Positions 50,468-59,076 are shown, numbered from the stretch's first letter. The stretch: DNA of 59,478 nucleotides from Bacillota bacterium (GCA_023391635.1 JAEWAQ010000040.1:1-59478), one strand, 5' to 3'. A program made the numbers and translations. Notes: a model not told the origin generated them from the sequence alone.

Positions 50468-50489
50468 TGTATACATCGGGTTTCGCAGA

Positions 50490-50797
50490 AAAAGAAATAT
50501 CTGGCCAGCCGTGGGGACTCCTGTAAAGCCTTATTCGTTACTGAAACTAATCCCACTAAACGAATGGCCATTCCTACGATAAGATGGGCATTGAAACGGC
50601 TGGCAGATCGGGGAGAAATAGAGGCGAATGTATATCCGCATCGCTTTCGTCATACCTATGCGTGCCAGCTGCTTGATAACGGGACTCCTCTGGATTTCAT
50701 TCAGGGAATGTTGGGGCACGAGAAAGCATCAACCACGCAAATCTACGCTCAGCTCCGCGGCGAGCGTCGAAGAGAACTTTACCGTCGGTTTTTTTAG
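50490..50797 (+). pseudogene. Tyrosine recombinase (XerC/D-like) C-terminal fragment
   Basis: The frame ending at 50797 encodes ALFVTETNPTKRMAIPTIRWALKRLADRG, HRFRHTYACQLLDNGTPLDFIQGMLGHEKASTTQIYAQL. It carries the R..R.H box (HRFRHTYA), LGHEKASTTQIYA with the catalytic Tyr. About 100 residues of the catalytic domain are present; the core-binding domain is missing. It belongs to a different subgroup from the minus-strand remnant at 48883-49200. Confidence 0.8.
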
Positions 50798-50896
50798 CTT
50801 GCAAAAGGCGGATCTTCTCTTCCGCTAAACTAAAGGGCAGACTTGTACAACCCTCTCGCATATAGTACTCTTCTTGCTAGAGGAGGGATTTTTCAA

Positions 50897-52603
50897 ATGA
50901 AGAAAATGATATGGTTATCTATGGTGTTTCTTCTACTTATGTCCGTCATGCCGGTCATGGCTTCAGCGGCTAGCCCAGAACGTCCAAAAGTGCTGATCAA
51001 TCAAACTCCCATCGTCTTCCCGGACGTGCAGCCCTATGAAAGCGAAGATGCCTTGTTGTTGCCAATTCGGCCTGCCGCAGAAGAGCTGGGGCTGACGGTT
51101 ACTTACTCAAACGCCTCCCAAGAAGTTCATCTTGTGGGATACGGAGTAGACGCCGTCGTCAAAGTGGGGAGCGCCAAAGCCTCCCTCAATGGCGTGGAAA
51201 AGCCTTTTGCATCAGCTGCTTTCATGAAGGAGAATCGGGTGTATGTGCCACTTTCCTTCTATCGGGACGTGCTCGGAGCTGAAGTCAAGTATGACACCGC
51301 CACAAAAGAAGCCGCCGTTAAATCAGTCTCCGCACTTCAAGATAAAGCCGTCTCAAGCGTTATCAGCCTGTTTACACAGGGAGATTATCAAAAACTATCG
51401 GAAGACTACTTCAGCGTCGATCTGAAAAAGTCTATATCCGTATCTCAACTCAGCGCTGCTGGAACGCAACTGGCGATGACCACGGGAGCGTTCGTCAAAG
51501 TGAACTCCGCCCAGACTCAATCAGCCAACGGCACAAAGGTATACATCCTCATCCTTTCCTTTGAGCAGGCGAACCTCAAGCTAACCCTCAGCATAGACGC
51601 CGACTTGAAGGTAAATCGTCTTCTGTTCCAGGAAGCTCCTTCCGAGGCGACAGCGCCTGCAAGCGTGAAAGAAGAAGAGGTAATCGTCGGAAAAGGTACC
51701 GAATATCCTTTGGGAGGAACGTTGACTTTGCCGGCGGAATCCACCGGACCGTTGCCGGTAGTGGTGCTTGTCCAAGGCTCCGGTCCCAGCGACCGCAATG
51801 AAACCGCCAACGCTTATGAACCCTTCCGCGACCTGGCTTGGGGGCTAGCGGAGCAAGGGATTGCAGTGCTCCGTTATGACAAGCGAACCTATACATACGG
51901 AGCCTCGTATACACCGGAAATGGCAGCTGCCATCACGGTAAAAGATGAAACAGTCGACGATGCCATTGCCGCAGCGAACCTGCTCAAGGCCGATCCCCGG
52001 ATCGATCCGTCCCGCGTCTATGTGATCGGACACAGCTTAGGCGGCATGCTTGCCCCGCGTATCGACGCTGAGGGCGGCGATTTTGCAGGACTTGTTTTGC
52101 TGGCAGGCTCGCCGAGAACGCTCTGGGAGATTATCTATGATCAGAACAAGGACCTCCTTGCTACTATGGCGGACAGCGACCCCAACAAGAAGGCAGGCAA
52201 CGATCTTGTAGAGGCGGAGTACGCCAAAGCGAAAACCATCGCCAACATGTCCGATGATGACGCCAAGAAGACAACCGTATTCGGCGTCTCCGCTAACTAT
52301 TTCAAGGAAATGGACAGCCATAGCGCAGTCGATTATGCGAAAGAGCTAACAAAGCCGATCCTTGTCCTACAGGGGCAGGACGACTTCCAAGTCTTTGCTG
52401 ATAAAGATTTCCCATTGTGGAAAGAACTCTTGAAGAATAATCCATTGGCTTCCTTCAAGCTCTATCCCGGCCTCAATCATAGCTTCGTCGATTACAGCGG
52501 ACCTGGCGAAGGCACCACAGCCGAATATAGCGTCCCAGGAACGGTTTCCAAAGAAGTCATCACAGATATTGCCACGTGGATTTTGCAGCAGACGGCGCAA
52601 TAA
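50897..52603 (+). CDS. Secreted alpha/beta hydrolase with stalk domain
   Basis: Exported hydrolase of 568 residues. The signal peptide is MKKMIWLSMVFLLLMSVMPVMASAAS. Residues about 28-150 form a copper-amine-oxidase-type stalk domain (VLINQTPIVFPDVQPY..., ENRVYVPLSFYRDVLGAEV). Residues about 155-255 resemble a DUF3887-like domain (ISLFTQGDYQKLSEDYFS). The rest is an alpha/beta hydrolase with LVQGSGPSDRNE (oxyanion loop), nucleophile Ser in GHSLGG, and likely Asp and His in QGQDDFQV and GLNHSF. ATG 50897 follows AGGAGGGA. Similar proteins are common in Paenibacillus; the substrate is unknown. Confidence 0.9.
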   Translation: MKKMIWLSMVFLLLMSVMPVMASAASPERPKVLINQTPIVFPDVQPYESEDALLLPIRPAAEELGLTVTYSNASQEVHLVGYGVDAVVKVGSAKASLNGVEKPFASAAFMKENRVYVPLSFYRDVLGAEVKYDTATKEAAVKSVSALQDKAVSSVISLFTQGDYQKLSEDYFSVDLKKSISVSQLSAAGTQLAMTTGAFVKVNSAQTQSANGTKVYILILSFEQANLKLTLSIDADLKVNRLLFQEAPSEATAPASVKEEEVIVGKGTEYPLGGTLTLPAESTGPLPVVVLVQGSGPSDRNETANAYEPFRDLAWGLAEQGIAVLRYDKRTYTYGASYTPEMAAAITVKDETVDDAIAAANLLKADPRIDPSRVYVIGHSLGGMLAPRIDAEGGDFAGLVLLAGSPRTLWEIIYDQNKDLLATMADSDPNKKAGNDLVEAEYAKAKTIANMSDDDAKKTTVFGVSANYFKEMDSHSAVDYAKELTKPILVLQGQDDFQVFADKDFPLWKELLKNNPLASFKLYPGLNHSFVDYSGPGEGTTAEYSVPGTVSKEVITDIATWILQQTAQ

Positions 52604-52638
52604 GTTTTCCCACGCAGGTAGGGTTTAGCCTTAATAAG

Positions 52639-52681
52639 AAAAGGGTCGAAGCTGGGGCATCCTCCCGGATTCGACCCTTTT
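52639..52681 (+). terminator. Terminator of the hydrolase gene
   Basis: AAAAGGGTCGAA pairs perfectly with TTCGACCCTTTT (12 bp). Confidence 0.95.
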
Positions 52682-52692
52682 AATAGATGGAT

Positions 52693-52740
52693 CAATGAAA
52701 CAGGGAGCAGATCGCCGCGGCGCTGCTCCCTGTTTCATTG
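52693..52740. terminator. Perfect 18-bp inverted repeat, second hairpin
   Basis: CAATGAAACAGGGAGCAG (52693-52710) and its exact complement (52723-52740) flank a 12-base GC-rich loop. It lies 11 bases after the first terminator. No T-run follows, so it may be a stabiliser or a repeat rather than a terminator. Confidence 0.7.
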
Positions 52741-52816
52741 AAGTAACTGGGCGGTTTAATTTAGCAAGACTATGGTAAAATAAGGTGCCGAGTAAATATT
52801 TATAGGAGGATGAGGA

Positions 52817-53344
52817 ATGAGAAAAACGTTTATTGTCATCTTAACTTTAATTGTAATTTTGATCATGATAAGTGGCTGTTCAAAAGATAATGATACATTT
52901 CTTATAGAGAAGATTGAAAATAGCTTCCCTAATGATGTTCAACATGATGAGATTTATCATATAGAAATCATTAAAATGGGGTTACTTGTCTTTTATAAAA
53001 GTACTAGTGGATTTGGTGCAGGATTTATCAAACAAAAATCAAATGCGTGGGAATGGGTATCAAATTCAGGGTATGCTTCTCTTAAACCCGATGATGGTTT
53101 GTCAGTAGTGTTCTCCAATCGTGATGAAATTCCTCTATATTTTTCATATGGCATAATTACAAATCCAGATATTATCGAGGTTATTTCATCAGTTGATGAT
53201 GCGGTAAACAAAGCAAAAATTATTCAAACATCCAATGGGATTAGAATTTGGTTTCATACTTATGATGCTCCTCTTAGTTCACCTTTTCCTCTTATAGTTG
53301 GTATATCTAAGGAAGGGAAGCAAATAGCAACGTCAGAAAGTTAA
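52817..53344 (+). CDS. Small lipoprotein of unknown function
   Basis: A 175-residue protein with signal peptide and lipobox MISGC (Cys21). The mature part begins SKDNDTF and has FYKSTSGFGAGFIKQKSNAWEW and FSNRDEIPLYFSYGIITNPDI, a pattern I recall from small Bacillus lipoproteins without known role. RBS AGGAGG lies nine bases before the ATG. The gene is AT-rich compared with its neighbours and probably acquired. Confidence 0.8.
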   Translation: MRKTFIVILTLIVILIMISGCSKDNDTFLIEKIENSFPNDVQHDEIYHIEIIKMGLLVFYKSTSGFGAGFIKQKSNAWEWVSNSGYASLKPDDGLSVVFSNRDEIPLYFSYGIITNPDIIEVISSVDDAVNKAKIIQTSNGIRIWFHTYDAPLSSPFPLIVGISKEGKQIATSES

Positions 53345-53809
53345 TCAGTTTTTTCTTATGCTAACGGGTACATATGCCCAGTTAACCATACCACGAAGCA
53401 GCCTCGGAATCCTTTCGGTAGCTTCGCTACGCTAACAGGCGGTTTTGTTCAACAACGGAAAGGCTGGTACTAATGAAAATTTCCATGTTAGGATTAGTTG
53501 CATCCGTAAAATGTATATCGTGTTTTTGTTGTCGTTACCTTATGGACTTTATTTATGTTTGGCGTCATTACCAAGTAATTGGAACCTCTTTGGGATGATT
53601 TTAGTTCTTTGTCTAATTTCGGCGATGCAGATGAGCAAAACAAAGTGTAGTTAGGCAGTTTGTCGAACAAAAGGGCAGAATTGTTTAATTTACCATCCTT
53701 CGTTAAATTAAATTTGTATTCGGTCGAGCCAGGACTGTGCACATTAGCAATCCATGAGAAACCGGACATGCTGTTGGATGATAAAATGTAGACATAAAGG
53801 AGGCTGCAT
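53345..53809. other. Gene-free stretch with two GGG-type repeats
   Basis: Repeats like CTAACGGG are near 53358 and 53669. A short open frame (53511-53654, hydrophobic) lacks a ribosome binding site, and I do not call it. Confidence 0.5.
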
Positions 53810-53893
53810 ATGGAACGTGTAGTCTTGATGATGAATGTGCGAGAAAACCAGGGAGGAGAGTCAGTCGCATGGCAAAGATCGTTTTCGCATTGA
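53810..53893 (+). CDS. Possible upstream peptide of the reductase gene
   Basis: A 27-residue frame MERVVLMMNVRENQGG... has a perfect AAAGGAGG six bases upstream and ends at 53893 inside the next gene, whose ATG (53869) it overlaps in another frame. Its GGGAGGAG segment serves as the ribosome site of the next gene. It could couple translation or be a remnant. Confidence 0.35.
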   Translation: MERVVLMMNVRENQGGESVAWQRSFSH

Positions 53894-54405
53894 ACCAGTC
53901 TCTGGACGGATTCGTCGACCACGACCACCCGGCATTTCAGCCTGACCCCGTGCTATTCCGTCATTTCATCGACGATGTGCGCGGCCTGGCGGGTAGCCTG
54001 TACGGGCGCCGAATGTACGAGATCATGCGGTATTGGGACGGAGACCATTTTGAATGGGATGCGCCGGAACGGGAATACGCAGCAGCGTGGCAAAGCAATC
54101 CGAAGTGGGTGGTGTCGAGGACGTTAAAGTCCGTCGGTCCGAACGCTTCGCTGATCGAGGGCGACCTCGCAGCGGCCATACGTGGGCTGAAGGCTCAGCA
54201 TGAAGGGGAGATTGAAGTTGCCGGGCCGGAGTTGGCGCACAGTCTAACGGAGCTCGGTCTCATTGATGAGTATCGACTCTATCTCCATCCAGTCGTGCTG
54301 GGTCACGGCAAGCCGTTCTTCGCCGGTCCGCGGCCGCCGCTGCGCCTCGTGGCAAGCGATCGAATTGGCGAGCAGGTGATCAGGTTGACTTACGTTCCAG
54401 CTTAG
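53869..54405 (+). CDS. Dihydrofolate reductase family protein (RibD C-terminal type)
   Basis: A 178-residue protein of the RibD C-terminal/dihydrofolate reductase-like fold. It shows IVFALNQSLDGFVDH at the N-terminus, LYGRRMYEIMRYW near residue 45, VVSRTLKSVG, GEIEVAGPELAHSL and the tail DEYRLYLHPVVLGHGKPFF. These are hallmarks of the YwjB/YyaP-like reductases of unknown substrate, which bind NADPH. The ATG at 53869 has GGGAGGAG nine bases upstream. A terminator follows at 54522. Confidence 0.88.
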   Translation: MAKIVFALNQSLDGFVDHDHPAFQPDPVLFRHFIDDVRGLAGSLYGRRMYEIMRYWDGDHFEWDAPEREYAAAWQSNPKWVVSRTLKSVGPNASLIEGDLAAAIRGLKAQHEGEIEVAGPELAHSLTELGLIDEYRLYLHPVVLGHGKPFFAGPRPPLRLVASDRIGEQVIRLTYVPA

Positions 54406-54521
54406 TTGTACGGTTGATCCAGCGGCCTTAAGGGCACATTTACTTTAATAGGGATTCTCCAGCTGTAGCGGCAGTCAGAGGATCCTTGACCTGGCGGGAA
54501 CGATAGTTGAAAATGAACTCC

Positions 54522-54550
54522 ACGGCAGCCGGCACGCGATCGGCTGCCGT
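54522..54550 (+). terminator. Terminator after the reductase gene
   Basis: ACGGCAGCCG pairs perfectly with CGGCTGCCGT; TTGTT follows. Confidence 0.85.
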
Positions 54551-54601
54551 TGTTCATTGGATTATCATATTTGAAGAAGAAAAATCTAAGTCATTTATTT
54601 T

Positions 54602-54832
54602 TTGCTGTTCGCAATCGATATCGATGATTTTGGAGAGCGAGAAAAGGATCAAGCGGATCAGAATGGAGAGCTTCTCCGTTTTGCATGCTACAATATTGCC
54701 CAAGAAGTCGTGGTCCGAATGAACGGCCTTGTATTTCGTACCCGCGAGGAGATCATCGTCGCGATTCTTTATGGGCAGACGGAAGATCAGTTGTATGAAA
54801 ACGCTCGCATCTTCAGTTTTAAAAAGAAATAA
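54602..54832 (+). pseudogene. Fragment of a YesN-type response regulator
   Basis: The frame reads LFAIDIDDFGEREKDQADQNGELLRFACYNIAQEVVVRMNGLVFRTREEIIVAILYG and stops after EDQLYENARIFSFKKK. This looks like the linker/sensory middle part of YesN-family AraC-type response regulators, which commonly has FAIDIDD..LLRFA.NIAQE. The receiver domain and helix-turn-helix are gone. It has no ribosome binding site. Confidence 0.5.
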
Positions 54833-56500
54833 TCATGTCGGCTGTCCTGTTAATAATTCGGGCAGCAAGCGAATTTGATGCTCTCTCGTGCAGGCGTCCA
54901 TCAAGTTCCACTTGGCTTCATCCAGCACATATACCTTCCCATTTCTTACTGCAGTCAGTTCCCTCCAGCTCTTGCTGTCCATTAGCTCCCAGGTTGATTG
55001 ACATGCCGGCCGAATGCTTGGCATCAGCACAAATAGCCGGTCTCCTGCGTACAAGGGCAAATCAGATTCCTTGATTTCGCGGTACGATTCCCCTTGCTCC
55101 AGCATTTGGCGAATGGCAGCCCTGGCTTCGAATATGGAGGCATGATAGAGCAACCCGGCCAGACCGCCCGTCCCCATGACGAATAAACGGCGCCCGCGAT
55201 GATAGATTAATACTGTAGCCGTTTCATACGATGGGATCATTCCCTGAAGCTGCTGCCGCATTGCCGTTAACCCATTGTTGTATTCAGCCAGCCATTGATT
55301 GGCTTCCGTTTGCTTGCCAAGCCACTCCCCTAAGCATGGCAGCCTCTGCTCCAGCGGCGCGAACGTATCATAGGTAATTGTCGGTGCGATCTTGGCCAGT
55401 TGCTCATACTGCCGTTCGTCCGAGCTTGAGAAGATGATCAAATCCGGTTCCAAGCTTGCCGCCTTATGCGAGTTAAGCGGAATGCCGATATCTTCGATCT
55501 CCTTAGCGGCATCTTCCATCCATGTATTCCGCATAATACTTGTATTCGCGCCAATCAGCCGCACACCCAGAACGAGAAAATCTCCTAAGGCTTCCCCATA
55601 ATAGAGAATGCGTTGCGGCTGCATCGGAATTTGAACCCGATGGCCTGTCCAATCCTGAACATTCCGCCCATGATGGACCGACTGGGCATATTGCCTTGGC
55701 GTCATCCCCGTAAACTGCCGAAATCGGCGATTATAATAATATTCGTCGGCGAAACCGACCTTACAGGCAATTTCACGCAAAGGCACATTTACAGACAATA
55801 ACCATTCCTTTGATCGGTCGATACGCAACTGATTCAAGTAATCCAGCGGCTTCTTTCCCGTAAGGGACTTAAACAGGGCACTATATCGCCACGTAGTCAG
55901 CTGTGCTTGCTCAGCAAGCTGCTTCACCGTTATCGGTTTGGAATAGTGGGCTTCCAAATAGCTGATCGTTCTTTCGACCGCCCCCATATCTCCCGTATCT
56001 CTGCTAGAAGGCCAGTTATGCTCCAGTAATAAGCCAATCAACTCCTGAAATGACAAATGCCGCCTGAACCACCCCAGGTCCCCCGCTTTATCATCATCCA
56101 TCAGTATTTCGTTAACCAGCCGATTGCATCGCTCGTACAATTACATATGCCAAGCATGATAGGCTGGAAGCAGTTGCTCTTTATATATTTTCGGACCCTG
56201 CTCATCCGTTCTGATAATGGAAAAATAAATACAGTAAAATTCGACATCCGTGCTAGAGAGATTGCTGATGTACCAACTGTTCCCGGGCGCAAGCAAATAA
56301 CAGCTTGGCTCCCCGGCCGGAATCAACTGATCGTTGACATAGAGACTCAAGGGGGTCCCAGCTGTAACTACCATTGTATGCCGCTGTTCCTCGCGCTGTA
56401 TCTCGGATACCCATTGGGTCGGATAATGCAGCTTTGCAGCAGAAGACAGTTGAAAGAGTAAGGAGTCCAGCTTGGTCAGCTCCGAGACGTCATCATGCAT
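54833..56500 (-). pseudogene. Btr-like AraC regulator with siderophore-binding domain, split by an in-frame stop
   Basis: The gene reads as one frame of 555 codons interrupted by a TAA at 56141-56143 (codon 120). The first part (ATG 56500) is a cupin-like sensor (LYVNDQLIPAGEPSCYLLAPG). The second part has an AraC double helix-turn-helix (about codons 175-275: VKQLAEQAQLTTWRYSALFKSLTGK) and a periplasmic-binding-like domain (about 280-555: DWTGHRVQIP..PQRILYYGE). This matches Btr, the bacillibactin-responsive activator of Bacillus. A TTG right after the stop could restart translation of a 435-residue form. A Fur box lies upstream. The break may be real or a sequencing error. Confidence 0.8.
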
Positions 56501-56518
56501 AGCTGAGCCACCTGCCGT

Positions 56519-56533
56519 TGATAATCATTATCA
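56519..56533. promoter_or_regulatory. Fur box before the Btr-like gene
   Basis: TGATAATCATTATCA is the perfect 7-1-7 Fur consensus. It lies 19 bases upstream of the start. Confidence 0.93.
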
Positions 56534-56552
56534 CTTAATTTAGTGTAAACAA

Positions 56553-56591
56553 AAGGCGGAAGCTAATCAACCTTGAATTAGCCCCCGCCTT
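56553..56591 (-). terminator. Terminator after the binding-protein gene
   Basis: AAGGCGG with CCGCCTT and CTAAT with ATTAG form the stem; on the minus strand a T-rich run follows. It separates the two iron genes, each of which has its own Fur box. Confidence 0.8.
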
Positions 56592-56611
56592 CTTCAACTT
56601 ATAAGCGACTT

Positions 56612-57544
56612 CTACGGAATAAGAGTCTTGGGCAGATTGCTAGCAATCCATTCCCGTGATAATGCATCACTATACGCTTCTAAAATATGAAACGTGTATA
56701 CTTTCCCGCTCTTGACTGCCGGAAGGCTCTTCCATATACTGCTCTCCAGCAGCTGCTTCGTATCTTTCACGGCCTCCTCGTCAAGCGGTGTTAAAATAAA
56801 GATTCGGTCGCCGGCAAATTCCGGGAGCTTCTCCATAGAAAGCTCCACAAAACCTTGATCCTGTTCCAAAGCCTGCTGAATGGCAGCAGTCGGCTTAAAG
56901 CCGCCTTCATCGTATAATACTTGGGACAGACCTGTACGAGCCATTGCAAAGAGGCGGCTGCCAGGATACATCGTGAATACGGAAGCTGTCTCATTCTGAT
57001 CGATACCCGCTTCACGAATCTGCCGCCACATCGCCTTGACTTGCACGTCGTAGTCGGCCAGCCATTTCTCAGCCTCCTTCTGCTTGCCGAGAAGCTCACC
57101 GAGCGTATGCATCCGATCCTCGAGAGGAGCAAAGGTATCAAAAGTAACCGTAGGGGCCACCTTGGATATTTGTGCGTATTGCGTCTCGTCTGCATTGCCG
57201 AAAATAATTAAATCGACATCCAGCGACAACGCCTTTTCTACATTGAAGGGGAAGCCTATGTCCTCAGCATCTCCAAGCTGATCAGCATATATCGTTCCAT
57301 CAACATTGGATTTTAAGATTCCCACGGGTTTCACGCCCAGAGCAAGCAAATCCCCTGTTGTCTCACCGTGAAAAATAATCCGTTTGGGCGTGGTAGGGAC
57401 CTCCACTTCATGCCCGGTCCAGTCCTTGAATATTTTTGTCCCTTGTTCACCCGATTTGGATGCATTCCCGCCGCAGGCAGCTAGTACGAATATCATGGTG
57501 GCGATTAGCAGGAGCAGCTTGGCGTATTTCTTGGTTCCTCTCAT
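56612..57544 (-). CDS. FeuA-like siderophore-binding lipoprotein
   Basis: Binding lipoprotein of 310 residues for an iron-siderophore ABC importer. The lipobox is VLAAC (Cys24). The mature part has DWTGHEVEVPTTPKRIIFHGETTGDLLALGVKPVG, LIIFGNADETQYAQISKVAPTVTFDTFAP and the typical long interdomain helix. It resembles FeuA and is clearly related to the sensor half of the neighbouring regulator. No permease or ATPase genes accompany it in the window, so it must share them from elsewhere, as FeuA can with YusV-type ATPases. A strong Fur box lies just upstream. Confidence 0.93.
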   Translation of the reverse strand: MRGTKKYAKLLLLIATMIFVLAACGGNASKSGEQGTKIFKDWTGHEVEVPTTPKRIIFHGETTGDLLALGVKPVGILKSNVDGTIYADQLGDAEDIGFPFNVEKALSLDVDLIIFGNADETQYAQISKVAPTVTFDTFAPLEDRMHTLGELLGKQKEAEKWLADYDVQVKAMWRQIREAGIDQNETASVFTMYPGSRLFAMARTGLSQVLYDEGGFKPTAAIQQALEQDQGFVELSMEKLPEFAGDRIFILTPLDEEAVKDTKQLLESSIWKSLPAVKSGKVYTFHILEAYSDALSREWIASNLPKTLIP

Positions 57545-57574
57545 TCTGAATTCCCCTCCAAAAGTTCAATAGAC

Positions 57575-57593
57575 AATGATTATCATTATCATT
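57575..57593. promoter_or_regulatory. Fur box before the FeuA-like gene
   Basis: AATGATTATCATTATCATT is a near-perfect Fur box (three GATAAT-type hexamers on the minus strand), 31 bases upstream of the start. Confidence 0.95.
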
Positions 57594-57809
57594 TATGTTA
57601 CTTTGTTATCCTAAGGGAATACCCTGAATATTTCAATGGACAAATAAAAACAGTCTTTTTCTTTTGGACAAAGCAGCATTTGGCTATGCCATAGAATCAT
57701 CCCGACAGGCGTTGCCAGTGTTGAAAATACCGTCGTCGCGGTCGTGCTGTCCGCAGCGGCTCCGCGCAAGGTATATTCCCGCTATAAACGCTGCAGACTG
57801 CAAACAACG

Positions 57810-57839
57810 TTGTGGATTTAACCTGGGCTGTGCTATTAT
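57810..57839 (+). promoter_or_regulatory. Promoter of the Erm leader
   Basis: TTGTGG (57810-57815), 18 bases, TATTAT (57834-57839). About 36 bases before the leader-peptide start. Confidence 0.5.
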
Positions 57840-57874
57840 AGATTCAATTCAAAGAACGGAGGGTTGTCCTAACG

Positions 57875-57925
57875 ATGGGTGTTATTAATTACTTCAGATT
57901 GCGTTTTGTCGCTTTGTGCCACTAA
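57875..57925 (+). CDS. Erm leader peptide (RLR type)
   Basis: A 16-residue frame MGVINYFRLRFVALCH with CGGAGGG upstream, 314 bases before the Erm gene. The RLRF stretch matches the Arg-Leu-Arg stalling motif of the ErmD leader (MTHSMRLRFPTLNQ as I recall). On such peptides macrolide-bound ribosomes stall at the second Arg. The tandem terminators that follow support regulation by transcription attenuation rather than only by translation. Confidence 0.85.
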   Translation: MGVINYFRLRFVALCH

Positions 57926-58017
57926 TTAAATAGTGAACAAAGGCTCTGCCTGCGTGCGGAGCAAAACGGAATCGGACTGCCCATTTTAGGATATCCCTGC
58001 TGCATAGATGGATATTG

Positions 58018-58042
58018 GGGACAGCGCGTCTGTCTCTTTTTT
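58018..58042 (+). terminator. Attenuator terminator 1
   Basis: GGGACAG, loop CGCGT, CTGTCTC, then six T. It lies about 90 bases after the leader-peptide stop. Confidence 0.85.
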
Positions 58043-58168
58043 GCGTACTCTAAAACGGTCTCAAACCCATCTCTGCAGCTGAAAATCCGGCTAACTGTTG
58101 TCTTTGTTATTCATGGACAAGAGTTTATCTGAATGCGCTCAGAAGTTCATCTCCATTCCCGTTGTTCC

Positions 58169-58196
58169 GCCGCAGGCATACGTCTGTGGCTTTTTT
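58169..58196 (+). terminator. Attenuator terminator 2
   Basis: GCCGCAG (58169-58175) pairs with CTGTGGC (58184-58190) with one G-U, followed by six T. It ends 43 bases before the Erm ATG. Confidence 0.85.
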
Positions 58197-58239
58197 GCGT
58201 TGGTTCGCGGAAATGAACGAAGTCGGGAGGAACAGGACA

Positions 58240-59076
58240 ATGCGCAGACAGAATAAGAAGCACAGAATGATAAGGAAATGCAAATCGGGACCCAACTTTA
58301 CGGGCCAGCATCTCTTGCATCATCCGAGAACGATCAAGCAACTCGTTGCAACGGCATGTTTACAGTCGACCGAAACCGTGCTTGAAATCGGTGCAGGTAA
58401 AGGGGGGCTGACATTCCCGATTGCCGAGAAAGCCGGCAGAGTCATAGCGGTAGAAATTGATGCGGATTTCGTTGAGGCTTTGCGCGTAAAAGCGAGATGC
58501 TGTCCCAAAATAAAAATTATCCAAGGCGATATCAGGGGAATGCGATTGCCTACAGGGCCATTTTGCGTTGTGGCGAACATTCCATTTTCCATCACGACTG
58601 CCATTCTGGACAAACTGCTTGGAGTCGAAGGCAAAGCATTTCAAAGAGGGGCGTTGATTTTGGAAAGGGGAGCGGCTCGAAGGTTTACGGAAGAATCTAC
58701 GTCGGACCCGCATTTGTTGATGTGGAGGATGAATTTTCAGTTCGAAATGAGAACGGTGGTTCCACGCACTCACTTTGCCCCGCCTCCACGCGTCGATGCA
58801 GCGATCGTACGAATTGTTCGAAGGGACCACCCTCTTATCCCTGCTCAGGAAGGGAAGAGATTCCTTGCATTCGCATCCTATGTCTTAAGTAGACCGCGAC
58901 TGTTGGCGGCTGACGCACTTAAAGGGATCTTTACGTCAGTTCAGCTGAAAACGGCATTAAAGAACGCAAGGGTCGATCGGGAGCGAGCAGTGGCCTTGTT
59001 GTCGCTGGAGCAGTGGGCATCACTCTTTCATGCGATGCGTCAACATGCAGCGCCCTATCGTTGGCCCAAAGGGTGA
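58240..59076 (+). CDS. erm: 23S rRNA (adenine-N6)-methyltransferase, Erm family
   Basis: Dimethylates A2058 of 23S rRNA (family knowledge), giving resistance to macrolides, lincosamides and streptogramin B. The protein is 278 residues. It has GPNFTGQHLLHHPRTI, SAM-binding motif LEIGAGKGGLTFPIAE, EIDADFVE, QGDIRG and the catalytic motif ANIPFSIT (NIPF), then a basic C-terminal domain. The N-terminus is Lys/Arg-rich. ATG 58240 has GGGAGG nine bases upstream; an in-frame ATG at 58162 lies within terminator 2 and is unlikely. The NIPF form and the RLR leader place it nearer ErmD/Erm(34)-type proteins than ErmB or ErmC. Confidence 0.93.
   Translation: MRRQNKKHRMIRKCKSGPNFTGQHLLHHPRTIKQLVATACLQSTETVLEIGAGKGGLTFPIAEKAGRVIAVEIDADFVEALRVKARCCPKIKIIQGDIRGMRLPTGPFCVVANIPFSITTAILDKLLGVEGKAFQRGALILERGAARRFTEESTSDPHLLMWRMNFQFEMRTVVPRTHFAPPPRVDAAIVRIVRRDHPLIPAQEGKRFLAFASYVLSRPRLLAADALKGIFTSVQLKTALKNARVDRERAVALLSLEQWASLFHAMRQHAAPYRWPKG

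Larger units (their letters stand above)
57545..57874. other. Intergenic region between iron and Erm units
   Basis: It holds the Fur box at 57575 and the Erm promoter at 57810-57839. I see nothing else. Confidence 0.5.
57926..58239 (+). promoter_or_regulatory. Attenuator region between leader peptide and Erm gene
   Basis: It contains at least two terminators (58018 and 58169) and further pairings such as GATATCC/GGATATT (about 57990-58015). The terminators share the words CTTTTTTGCGT. A stalled ribosome at the leader would let an alternative fold form, allowing read-through. Confidence 0.75.

Noticed and set aside
53511..53654. Short hydrophobic open frame
   Set aside because: No ribosome binding site and no recognisable family; perhaps a remnant.
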